A stretch of DNA of 13,602 nt. Source: Phycisphaerae bacterium (lineage in GTDB: Bacteria > Planctomycetota > Phycisphaerae > UBA1845 > Fen-1342). The stretch lies in contig JAFGRR010000243.1 of the NCBI GenBank assembly GCA_016935035.1, positions 1 through 13,602 on the forward strand. Reading direction: 5' to 3'. Shown here in pieces: positions 1 to 6,502 of the stretch. How positions within the stretch are numbered: position 1 is the stretch's first letter; the number at the start of each line of letters is the position of its first letter. The notes under the pieces are model-generated. The model was not told where the DNA came from, made no database searches, and worked only from the letters and a program-made list of their open reading frames with translations. The translations under genes were made by a program, and so were the position numbers.

Positions 1-285
1 GCCCTCGACGAACAGCATCTCGACTATGTTCTGCCGCAGGTGCTTGAGCTTCGGCGTGTCATTCTCGACCGTCATGCCAGGCGCCACCGGCTGCGTGCAC
101 GCGGTCTGCGGACGGCCGTTGACCATCACGGTGCAGACGCGGCAACTGCCGAACGGCGAAAGGCCCTTGAATGCGCACAGGCGGGGAATGTAGATGCCGG
201 CTTCATCCGCGGCCTGCATGATGGTCTGGCCAGGCTTGCCCTGAACCTCGACACCATCAATCGTAAAGGTAATCGTATCGCTCAT
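1..285 (-). CDS. hoxU: HoxU, diaphorase small subunit of NAD-reducing [NiFe] hydrogenase (partial, N-terminal 95 residues)
   Basis: Only the first 95 codons are present; the gene continues past the left edge. The visible part is a plant-type [2Fe-2S] ferredoxin domain, with cysteines at 37, 48, 51 and 63 in the arrangement C-x10-C-x2-C-x11-C (the GSCRVC motif and the ACTQPV motif), followed by the start of the NuoG-like segment ending LFVEG. Full HoxU is normally about 235 residues and also carries [4Fe-4S] clusters; it relays electrons between HoxF and the hydrogenase module HoxYH in the cytoplasm. It starts 18 bases after the hoxF stop with an AAGGGA ribosome site, so it belongs to the same operon. 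The N-terminal domain of NuoG or of HydB/FdsA-type proteins looks similar, but the hoxF neighbour and the hyp genes favour HoxU. Confidence 0.88.
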   Translation of the reverse strand, partial: MSDTITFTIDGVEVQGKPGQTIMQAADEAGIYIPRLCAFKGLSPFGSCRVCTVMVNGRPQTACTQPVAPGMTVENDTPKLKHLRQNIVEMLFVEG

Positions 286-303
286 TTCTAATCGTCCCTT
301 GTA

Positions 304-2118
304 CTATTCCGCGTGAACCGACTGGTGGCCGGCAATCTCCTCAGCACCCTGCACGGCTTCGTTGAGATCGAACGACGGCGTGAAGCCGGTCGTGTTCTCC
401 TTCACCAGTGCCTCGTATGCCGGACGGAAGTTCTTCAGCGTCGTCAGGATCGGGTTCGCCGACGTCTGACCCAAGCCGCAACGGCTCATGATCTTGACCG
501 TCTGGCCCAGATCCTGAAGGTAATCGAGGTCCGCCGGCTCGCCACGACCCGCCAGAATCTGGTCCAGGCGCTCTTTCAGGAGCACGTTACCAACGCGGCA
601 GGGTGTACAGTAGCCGCAGCTTTCCTCGATGAAGAAGTCCATGAAGTGGGCAGCGACTTCCAGAATGTTGCGCTGCGGGCCGAAGACCATCATTGATCCG
701 CCTGTCGCCAGATCGTCAAAGCAGATGATCCGGTCGTAGTCGGCCGGGGAGACCATCTGACCGCTGGCACCGCCGACCTGCACGGCCGCGGCGTCCTCGG
801 CACCCGCCATCTTGAGCACTTCACGCAACTTGACACCCAGCGGCAACTCATAGATGCCCGGACGCTTGCAGTCGCCGGAGATACTCAGCAGCTTGGTGCC
901 GGTGCTGCCCTCGGAGCCGAATTCGCCGAACGTGGCCGGCCCCTCTTCCAGGATCTTCGTCACGCAGCACAGCGTCTCGACGTTGTTCACGACCGTCGGA
1001 TGACCGAGGTAGCCCTTCTGGGCGGGGAACGGCGGGCGATTCTTCGGGTCGCCGCGCAATCCCTCGCACGAACTGAGCAAGGCCGTCTCTTCGCCGCAGA
1101 TGTAGGCTCCGGCGCCCATCTGGATGCGAATGTCGAAGCTAAAGCCGTCCTTGCCGCAGATCTTCGTGCCGAGTAGGTTGTCGATGCGGCGTTTGGCCAA
1201 CACGTCTTCGAGGAACGCCCGCAGATACGCGTACTCGGCCCGCAGGTAGAGGATGCCCTCTTCGGCGCCGATGGCATAGCCCGCGATGGTCATGCCGGCG
1301 AACACGCGGTCGGCGCGTTCGGTCAAAATCACGCGATCCTTGAAGGTACCTGGCTCGCCCTCGTCGGCGTTGCAGACGACGTAGCGCTTTTCGCCCGGGG
1401 CACCACGCGTGAATTCCCACTTCATACCGGTCGGGAAGCCCGCCCCACCGCGGCCACGCAGACGCGCGGTCTTGACGGCGCGAATCACTTCGGCCGGCGA
1501 CATGGCCAGGGCCTTGCGAACGGCGGCCGCCCGATTGACCGGGCTGAAGATGATCTCGCCGTCGTTGCGGAGGTTGTTCTTGACCATCGACTGCACGAGT
1601 TCGTGAGCGTTGTTGCCATCGCCCAGCTCACGCACGAGCTTGGTCGGGTCGCCGTGCGCGCGCAGCTCTTTGACGATCTCACGGGCGCGGTCGGTCGAGA
1701 TGTGCGTTACCGGCACATCGTTGATCAACGCCGCGGGCGCCTGATCGCACAGGCCGATGCAGGGCGTTTCCTCGAGCGTGATCTTGCCGTCGGGCGTGGT
1801 CTCTCCGACCTTGATTCCCAGCTCGTCGCAGAACGCCTGCGCCACACGGTCCGCGCCTTGCATCTTATCAATGATGTCATTGCACAACCGAATGACGACC
1901 TTGCCCTTCGGCCGTTCCGACAGGAAGGCGTAGAACGACACGACGCTCGCCACCTCGACACGGTGCACGTTTACGGCCTTGGCGATGATCTCCATCGCCT
2001 CGCCGGACACGCACCCGCACTGGTGCTGTACCTCGCGGACGATGTCCATCATCCGCGTGCGGTCGTGATTACACGACGCGCAGATTCTCTTGACCGTTTG
2101 TTCCGACGTTTCGCTCAT
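304..2118 (-). CDS. hoxF: HoxF, NAD(H)-binding flavoprotein subunit of soluble [NiFe] hydrogenase (NuoE-NuoF fusion type)
   Basis: This 604-residue protein catalyses exchange of electrons between NAD(H) and the iron-sulfur chain of the group 3d hydrogenase in the cytoplasm. Residues 10-155 are a NuoE-like thioredoxin-fold domain; residues 185-575 are NuoF-like. Visible motifs: GRGGAGFPTG at 222-231 (FMN/NAD site), CNADEGEPGTFKDR at 249-262, GAGAYICGEE at 335-344, and the [4Fe-4S] set SCGYCTPC with C501, C504, C507 plus C547. Length and fused layout match the Ralstonia eutropha HoxF (about 602 residues) rather than the split HoxE/HoxF of cyanobacteria. The N-terminal [2Fe-2S] site keeps C79, C120 and C124 but has Asp84 where the second cysteine of NuoE would be. 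The ATG has a GAGG ribosome site 8 bases upstream. hoxU follows directly. Confidence 0.93.
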   Translation of the reverse strand: MSETSEQTVKRICASCNHDRTRMMDIVREVQHQCGCVSGEAMEIIAKAVNVHRVEVASVVSFYAFLSERPKGKVVIRLCNDIIDKMQGADRVAQAFCDELGIKVGETTPDGKITLEETPCIGLCDQAPAALINDVPVTHISTDRAREIVKELRAHGDPTKLVRELGDGNNAHELVQSMVKNNLRNDGEIIFSPVNRAAAVRKALAMSPAEVIRAVKTARLRGRGGAGFPTGMKWEFTRGAPGEKRYVVCNADEGEPGTFKDRVILTERADRVFAGMTIAGYAIGAEEGILYLRAEYAYLRAFLEDVLAKRRIDNLLGTKICGKDGFSFDIRIQMGAGAYICGEETALLSSCEGLRGDPKNRPPFPAQKGYLGHPTVVNNVETLCCVTKILEEGPATFGEFGSEGSTGTKLLSISGDCKRPGIYELPLGVKLREVLKMAGAEDAAAVQVGGASGQMVSPADYDRIICFDDLATGGSMMVFGPQRNILEVAAHFMDFFIEESCGYCTPCRVGNVLLKERLDQILAGRGEPADLDYLQDLGQTVKIMSRCGLGQTSANPILTTLKNFRPAYEALVKENTTGFTPSFDLNEAVQGAEEIAGHQSVHAE

Positions 2119-2139
2119 GAACGACCTCGATCATGTTGC

Positions 2140-2186
2140 GCCCAACGGGCGGCATCGCACGCCGCACTTCAAGATTGCTGTTGGGC
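2140..2186 (-). promoter_or_regulatory. Inverted repeat (possible leader hairpin) before hoxF
   Basis: A perfect 7-base inverted repeat, GCCCAAC at 2140-2146 with GTTGGGC at 2180-2186, encloses a second inverted repeat, GCGGC at 2149-2153 with GCCGC at 2161-2165. It lies just upstream of the hoxF ribosome-binding site in the 270-base hypB-hoxF gap. I see no convincing sigma-70 or sigma-54 promoter in this gap, so the structure would sit within a long hyp-hox transcript, where it could act in RNA processing or translation control. Function is inferred only. Confidence 0.3.
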
Positions 2187-2334
2187 CGTCCTCTCCAAGG
2201 GATATCCGAGCCGATTCGTGCGGACATCGGCTGCCACCGCGCGAAACGGCCCGCGTTAGCCAGTGTCCATTAGCTCTGGTCTCCTGCTTGCTCGCTGCCG
2301 CGTTGTCATCCTGTACCTTCGTGCTATTCCTGAT

Positions 2335-2361
2335 GCCCCGGGCGCCAACGGCCCGTGGGGC
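2335..2361 (-). other. GC-rich hairpin just after hypB
   Basis: GCCCC (2335-2339) pairs with GGGGC (2357-2361) and GGGC (2340-2343) with GCCC (2351-2354), around a 7-base loop with a two-base bulge. It begins about 28 bases after the hypB stop on the minus strand. No T-run follows it on that strand, so it is not a normal intrinsic terminator. It could be an RNA-stabilising or processing element that sets hyp against hox transcript levels, or chance in GC-rich DNA. Confidence 0.3.
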
Positions 2362-2388
2362 GGGTCTTGTGTCCGGTGGCGGGCGACG

Positions 2389-3057
2389 CTAGCCGCCGGC
2401 GGCGGTCCGGGACGCGTGTTGCTCGCGTAGCCAGTCGAACCACTGGTTCATGCCATCGCCGCTGCGCGACGAGATCTCAAGAAGCCGGGCCCGGGTATTG
2501 ATCCGTGCCAGGTCGTCGCGCACACGTGCCATGTCGAAGTCGAGCACCCCGCGCAAATCGACCTTGGTCAACAGAATCGCGTCGGCACCCTGAAAGAGCG
2601 TCGGGTACTTGGCGACCTTGTCGTCACCCTCGGGCACGCTGAGCAGCACCACGCGCAGGTGCTCACCCAGATCAAAGGCAGCGGGACAGACCATGTTACC
2701 GACATTCTCGATGAACAAAAAGCCGCCCCGCTCCAGTTTCAGACCGTTCAGCGCCTCGGCCACCTGCTGAGCCTCTAGATGGCAGCCACGCCCGGTGTTG
2801 ATCTGCGTCACTTCCGCCGCCAGGTCGCCCAGCCGTTCCGCGTCACGCGTCGTCTGAAGATCGCCCACCAGCACCACCGACTCATACTCCGGCGCCAGCA
2901 CCGGCAGTGTCTTCTCCAGCAGCGTCGTCTTACCGCTGCCGGGCGCGCTCATGAGATTGATCGCCAGATAACCGGCGACCGTCATGCGACGACGGTTTTC
3001 CTGGGCAATCGTGTCGTTGGCCTTCAAGACCTTTTCGACGACGTTGATCTTCTTCAC
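2389..3057 (-). CDS. hypB: HypB, hydrogenase nickel-incorporation GTPase
   Basis: This 222-residue G3E-family GTPase works with HypA to insert nickel into the hydrogenase large subunit after the iron ligands are in place. The P-loop is seen at residues 36-45 (SAPGSGKTT), a switch region around 66-72 (DLQTTRD), and the base-recognition TKVD at 164-167. The metal site of the G domain is intact: Cys92-His93 in GRGCH and Cys124 in NMVCP. The histidine-rich or CxxCGC N-terminal nickel-storage extension of some HypB proteins is absent. The start is GTG at 3057 and overlaps the hypA TGA as GTGA, indicating translational coupling. It is the last of the five hyp genes; hoxF follows after 270 bases. 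Confidence 0.95.
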   Translation of the reverse strand: MKKINVVEKVLKANDTIAQENRRRMTVAGYLAINLMSAPGSGKTTLLEKTLPVLAPEYESVVLVGDLQTTRDAERLGDLAAEVTQINTGRGCHLEAQQVAEALNGLKLERGGFLFIENVGNMVCPAAFDLGEHLRVVLLSVPEGDDKVAKYPTLFQGADAILLTKVDLRGVLDFDMARVRDDLARINTRARLLEISSRSGDGMNQWFDWLREQHASRTAAGG

Positions 3058-3422
3058 TCTGCGTCCGTCCTTTCTTCCGTCTCAAAGGTCACCGACTTCA
3101 ACACAATGTCGTTACCGCTGACGATCTCGATATCCGCCTCCAGGCAGCGCGGACACATGAAGCTGTAATCCACGTCCGGCTCGAAACGCTCGTCACACTT
3201 GCGGCAATTGGCGGCGACTGGCACTTCCGTCATCGTCAGCGTCGCCTCGGCGGCCACTGTCCCCTCCCGCAGCGCCTCCCACGCCATGTCGAGCGCCTCG
3301 GGCACGACAAGCTGCATGCGGCCGACCTCCAACTCGACGGCAGTGATGCGCGTGGCCTGCTGTTGCTCCGCCAGCGTCATCAACTGGTTCATCATCGCGC
3401 TCACGATCGACATCTCGTGCAC
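3054..3422 (-). CDS. hypA: HypA, hydrogenase nickel metallochaperone
   Basis: This 122-residue protein delivers nickel to the hydrogenase precursor together with HypB. I place the start at GTG 3422, giving MHEMSIV; this exposes His2, the nickel ligand conserved in the family. An upstream in-frame ATG at 3437 or a longer reading frame would bury it. The zinc site is two CxxC pairs, C73/C76 (CRKC) and C90/C93 (CPRC). Family length is about 113-120, so the size fits. The gene starts 25 bases after the hypE stop and its TGA overlaps the hypB GTG. The ribosome-binding site is weak, which suggests coupling to hypE translation. Confidence 0.93.
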   Translation of the reverse strand: MHEMSIVSAMMNQLMTLAEQQQATRITAVELEVGRMQLVVPEALDMAWEALREGTVAAEATLTMTEVPVAANCRKCDERFEPDVDYSFMCPRCLEADIEIVSGNDIVLKSVTFETEERTDAE

Positions 3423-3447
3423 GTCAGCACCGTCCATCACTTGCGCA

Positions 3448-4464
3448 TCAACAAATGCGCGGGAGATCCTCGCCATAGGGTCGCTGCACGACGCGCCGAC
3501 CGCCGGCGCCCGTGACCAATTCGACACAGGGAGCATCAGACTCGACCAGTCGGCCGATGATCGCCGCCTGTCGCCCAAGGGGATGTGCCTTGCAGGCTAC
3601 CAGAACACGCTCAGCCTCACGCTCCGGCACTACCACGACGCACTTGCCCTCGTTGGCAACTGTCAGCGGATCGAGCCCCAGCACTTCCGCCGTATGATGC
3701 GCCACCGGCGAAAGCGGCACTGCCTCCTCGCGAATCTCGATCGCCAGCCCGGTGTCGTCCACCAGGTCCGCCAGCAGACCGGCCACGCCGCCGCGCGTCG
3801 CGTCGCGGACAAATCTCACATCCGCGCCGGTCTCGAAAATCGCGTTGAGCAGCCCGGTCAGCGGGGCCACGTCGCTGCACAGATCGGTGTCGAAGGCCAA
3901 CCCCTCGCGCGCCGACATCACCGCCAGCCCGTGCTCGGCGATCCCGCCGTTGACGATCAAGACGTCGCCTGCGCTGATCCGCCGCGCGTCGATCCGCGCG
4001 CCTTCGCGCAGCTCGCCGATGCCAGCGGTCGTGATGGTGAGCCCGTCGCCGCCACGGCGCTCGACAACCTTGGTATCACCAGTCCCGATCACGACGTTGG
4101 CCTCGCGGGCGGTGGCTGCGATTGAATCGATGATGCGGTCGAGCGTGCTTAGCAGCAACCCCTCTTCGATCACCAGCGCTAGGCTCAGCACCTTTGGCAC
4201 CGCCCCCATCACCGCCAAGTCATTCACTGTGCCGCACACCGCCAGCCGCCCGATGTCGCCGCCGGGAAACTCCAGCGGCTGCACCACGAACGCGTCGGTC
4301 GTGAAGCAGATCGAGCCCTTCAGCGGCGCGAGCACCGCCGAGTCGGCCAGCGGACTGAGCAGATCGTTGGCGAGTCTTGGGATGATGCGCTCGGCCAGCA
4401 GCCGGCGGGTCATCTCACCGCCGCCGCCGTGGGCCAGCACGATCCGATCACGCGTGTCACTCAC
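3448..4464 (-). CDS. hypE: HypE, carbamoyl-dehydratase / hydrogenase maturation protein
   Basis: HypE (338 residues with this start) receives a carbamoyl group from HypF on its C-terminal cysteine, dehydrates it with ATP to a thiocyanate, and passes cyanide to the iron held by HypC-HypD. The C-terminus is PRIC, with the essential Cys338 last, as in the family. Other marks are the glycine-rich LAHGGGG at residues 10-16, TVNDLAVMGA at 79-88, DATRGGV at 221-227 and ANEGKC at 270-275, typical of the PurM-like ATP-binding fold. The frame is open 57 bases further upstream inside hypD, but GTG at 4464 overlapping the hypD TGA (GTGA) gives the canonical N-terminus. hypF is not in the window. Confidence 0.94.
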   Translation of the reverse strand: MSDTRDRIVLAHGGGGEMTRRLLAERIIPRLANDLLSPLADSAVLAPLKGSICFTTDAFVVQPLEFPGGDIGRLAVCGTVNDLAVMGAVPKVLSLALVIEEGLLLSTLDRIIDSIAATAREANVVIGTGDTKVVERRGGDGLTITTAGIGELREGARIDARRISAGDVLIVNGGIAEHGLAVMSAREGLAFDTDLCSDVAPLTGLLNAIFETGADVRFVRDATRGGVAGLLADLVDDTGLAIEIREEAVPLSPVAHHTAEVLGLDPLTVANEGKCVVVVPEREAERVLVACKAHPLGRQAAIIGRLVESDAPCVELVTGAGGRRVVQRPYGEDLPRIC

Positions 4465-5558
4465 CGCTTCGCCACTCCCGCCCCGGCTCTCGGCCGGTTG
4501 TACTTGTACCACGCCGCGCACGTGCCCTCACTGCTGACCATGCACGGCCCCACCGGGTCCGCCGGCGTGCAGCTCTCGCCGAATAACGGGCACTCCAACG
4601 GCTCGACCTTGCCCTGGATCACCTCGCCGCAGCGGCAGCCCTCCGGCTCATAGTCCTCGCCCAACGTCACGCCGAACCGCGCGAACGCGTCGAACTGCTC
4701 ATACCCCCACCGCAGCGCCAGCCCGCTGTCGGGAATCGTCCCCATCGCACGCCACACCGCGTTGGCCGGCTTGAAAACCTGGTCGATAAACCCGCGCGCC
4801 GCCGCGTTGCCCTCATCTGTCACCGCGACGCCGTACGCATTCTCCAGCCGCGCCTCGCCCGCCGCCGCCTGTCGCACCAGCGACAGAATCGCCAGCAGCA
4901 TCTGCCGCGGCTCGAAACCCGCCACCGTGCACGGCTTGCCGAACTCCTCGACGATCGGCCGATACGCATTGACACCGATGACCACGCTGACGTGTCCCGG
5001 GCAGATGAACCCGTCGATCGGCACGTCGCCGGCCGAGAGCAGCGCCCGCATCGCCGGCATCACCAGCTTGTGCCCCGGCAGAACCGTGAAGTTGTCCACC
5101 TTGCGTTGCTCGGCTTCCAGGACGGCGGCCGCCGTCGCCGGTGCCGTCGTCTCGAACCCCACCGCCAGAAAGACGACCTGCTCATCCGGATGACGCGCCG
5201 CATACTTGACCGCGTCACGCGCCGAGTACACGACGACCACCCGCGCCCCGGTCGCCCGACGCTGCTCCAGGCTGCCCGTCCGCCCCGGCACACGCACCAT
5301 GTCGCCGTATGTGCAGACCGTGACCTCGGGCCGCTCGGCCAGTTCGCACGCGACATCCAGGTACGCCTGTGACGTCACACACACCGGACACCCCGGTCCG
5401 CTGACCAGACGTACGTTCGCCGGCATCAGAGACTTCACACCGCTGCGAAACAGCGCGACGGTATGTGTACCGCAGACCTCCATGAGGTTGATGCGGCGTC
5501 CGAGGTTGCTGGCCTCGGCGATCTGGCGGCAGATGTCCTGTAGCGTCGTGTCGCTCAC
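4461..5558 (-). CDS. hypD: HypD, iron-sulfur hydrogenase maturation scaffold
   Basis: HypD (365 residues) carries a [4Fe-4S] cluster and, with HypC, forms the scaffold on which the Fe(CN)2CO unit is assembled. Visible motifs are MEVCGTHT at residues 26-33 (active-site Cys29), GPGCPVC at 54-60 (redox pair C57/C60), GFETTAP at 134-140, CPGHVS at 186-191 and GFEPRQML at 214-221. The C-terminal cysteine cluster includes C308, C310, C323, C330, C339 and C347. I chose GTG at 5558 because GGAAAGG lies 5 bases upstream and the protein then begins like other HypD proteins; a GTG at 5588 would add ten residues. It starts 59 bases after hypC and overlaps hypE by 4 bases. Confidence 0.95.
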   Translation of the reverse strand: MSDTTLQDICRQIAEASNLGRRINLMEVCGTHTVALFRSGVKSLMPANVRLVSGPGCPVCVTSQAYLDVACELAERPEVTVCTYGDMVRVPGRTGSLEQRRATGARVVVVYSARDAVKYAARHPDEQVVFLAVGFETTAPATAAAVLEAEQRKVDNFTVLPGHKLVMPAMRALLSAGDVPIDGFICPGHVSVVIGVNAYRPIVEEFGKPCTVAGFEPRQMLLAILSLVRQAAAGEARLENAYGVAVTDEGNAAARGFIDQVFKPANAVWRAMGTIPDSGLALRWGYEQFDAFARFGVTLGEDYEPEGCRCGEVIQGKVEPLECPLFGESCTPADPVGPCMVSSEGTCAAWYKYNRPRAGAGVAKR

Positions 5559-5617
5559 TCGTGCCTTTCCACCGGCGTACGGTGGCACAGCCTTCTAGCC
5601 TGTGGTTCCACGTTCGG

Positions 5618-5899
5618 TCATCCGTCGGCCGGCGTATCCGACAGCATTGGCGGCACCTCGTCCACCAACTGGGCCTCTTTCAGGTATTGCCAAGTCTCGC
5701 GTGCCTCGGCTTCGTCCAGAACCGACAGCGTAAAGCCGGCGTGAACCAGCACCCAGTCGCCCACCGTCGCCTCGGGCGTGAACGCCAAGCCGACCTCCAT
5801 TCGACTACCGTGAAAATCCACCGTTCCGACACGGCCGGTGACGGTGTCGTCGCCGCTGTCGCGGACCTCGATCAGCTTTCCGGGTATTGCCAGGCACAT
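5618..5899 (-). CDS. hypC: HypC, hydrogenase maturation chaperone
   Basis: HypC (93 residues) carries the iron/CO2 unit, binds HypD during ligand assembly and then the large-subunit precursor. The N-terminus MCLAIPG, with the essential Cys2, is diagnostic, and the OB-fold segment VGDWVLVHAGF (residues 46-56) is typical. The length is normal, with a slightly long C-terminal tail. ATG at 5899 is fixed by Cys2; GGAG lies about 10 bases upstream. It is the first gene of the hyp-hox operon, 88 bases downstream of a sigma-54-type promoter. The paralogue HybG/HupF would look alike at this level. Confidence 0.94.
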   Translation of the reverse strand: MCLAIPGKLIEVRDSGDDTVTGRVGTVDFHGSRMEVGLAFTPEATVGDWVLVHAGFTLSVLDEAEARETWQYLKEAQLVDEVPPMLSDTPADG

Positions 5900-5987
5900 A
5901 AGCGGAATCTCCGCACAGGGTTACTAGTCAGGCCGGACAGGCTGAGTACACCGATGATGGGCCGTTGTCACCAATAGCAGGCATTGA

Positions 5988-6003
5988 AGCAAGCAGCGTA
6001 CCA
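5988..6003 (-). promoter_or_regulatory. Sigma-54 (-24/-12) promoter for the hyp-hox operon
   Basis: Read on the minus strand this is TGGTACGCTGCTTGCT. It matches the sigma-54 consensus TGGCACR-N4-TTGCW at all fixed positions but one, with the invariant GG (6001-6002) and GC (5989-5990) correctly separated by ten bases. Transcription should start near 5977, giving a leader of about 78 bases before the hypC ATG. Sigma-54 control is well known for hydrogenase operons (FhlA in E. coli, HoxA in R. eutropha), so an enhancer-binding protein is likely; none is encoded here. Confidence 0.65.
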
Positions 6004-6014
6004 CGCACCGGCGC

Positions 6015-6042
6015 CGTTTAGCGGGGTTAAACGCGGTAAACG
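6015..6042. promoter_or_regulatory. Repeated TAAACG half-sites upstream of the sigma-54 promoter
   Basis: TAAACG occurs at 6028-6033 and again at 6037-6042 (9-base period, TAAACGCGG then TAAACGCCC). Its inverse CGTTTA is at 6015-6020, forming a dyad with the first copy. The cluster lies about 12 to 39 bases behind the -24 element. A regulator-binding site is plausible; the protein is unknown. Confidence 0.35.
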
Positions 6043-6135
6043 CCCGGCGCAACGCGTGTTAAGCCACAACCCTGCGGATTATCGCGCATGCAAACAGCAC
6101 CCGTTTCAGACCATTCCGCCGACCGGAGACCAGAG

Positions 6136-6156
6136 CCGTGGCATGCAGGGCCACGG
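6136..6156. promoter_or_regulatory. 21-base perfect dyad, candidate upstream activator site
   Basis: CCGTGGC at 6136-6142 and GCCACGG at 6150-6156 are perfect inverted 7-mers with a 7-base spacer; a further CCACGG is at 6161-6166. The dyad lies about 160-180 bases upstream of the predicted sigma-54 start, the usual distance for an enhancer. It could instead be a chance GC-rich hairpin. Confidence 0.3.
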
Positions 6157-6180
6157 TGGCCCACGGATGGCCTGTCGCGC

Positions 6181-6205
6181 ACAAAAAACCCGCCTTTCGG
6201 CGGGT
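6181..6205 (-). terminator. Rho-independent terminator on the minus strand, without an obvious gene
   Basis: ACCCGCC (6188-6194), a 4-base loop and GGCGGGT (6199-6205) form a perfect 7-base stem. On the minus strand it is followed by a run of T (positions 6187 down to 6183), so it ends leftward transcripts. On the plus strand no T-run follows. No convincing minus-strand protein gene lies just to its right. It may end a small RNA, or shield the hyp promoter from leftward read-through. Confidence 0.75.
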
Positions 6206-6502
6206 CATTGAGGAGGAGGAGGAGAAGTACTACTTGTTAGGCCCGCTCCCCGAAGGAAGTCCAACACAATCTGGAAAAACCGAGTTCTTATGGGCACCGG
6301 CACGAAAAAGTGTCAGCATTTGTAGCCCTGGACAGCGGGAGCGTGATGCCGGCAATCGCCGATAGTCACGAGCGTTATGCTCTGTGTAGCGTGGACGAAA
6401 CCGGGCCCCCCGGACACGACAGATTGCCGCAGGGGTCCCAGCGGCCGGCGGATAGGCCGAAACCTGCCGCCAGACGTATAAACCGAGACTGGAGGAACAG
6501 TT
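6206..6502. other. Intergenic stretch; possible minus-strand small RNA and 5' leader of the next gene
   Basis: About 300 bases contain no recognisable protein gene. Next to the terminator, GAG/GGA repeats at 6210-6224 read as a CTCCTCCTCCTC run on the minus strand, resembling the anti-Shine-Dalgarno sequence. A minus-strand transcript ending at the terminator would carry this run just 5' of its hairpin. On the plus strand, a TATAAA at 6477-6482 could be a -10 element for the 6503 gene, though no good -35 pairs with it. GGAGGA at 6491-6496 is that gene's ribosome site. No known RNA family was recognised. Confidence 0.3.

Noticed and set aside
3423..3578. Longer N-terminus for HypA
   Set aside because: It overlaps the hypE coding end and would bury the conserved MHE start with its nickel ligand His2.
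3199..4125. Long plus-strand open frame of 308 codons opposite hypE/hypA
   Set aside because: It is antisense to well-identified hyp genes, lacks a recognisable domain and is explained by GC-rich codon bias.
6234..6266. Possible SRP-RNA-like core (CCCGAAGGAAG)
   Set aside because: The symmetric and asymmetric loops of domain IV are not formed and flanking pairing is poor, so the likeness is limited to a few bases.
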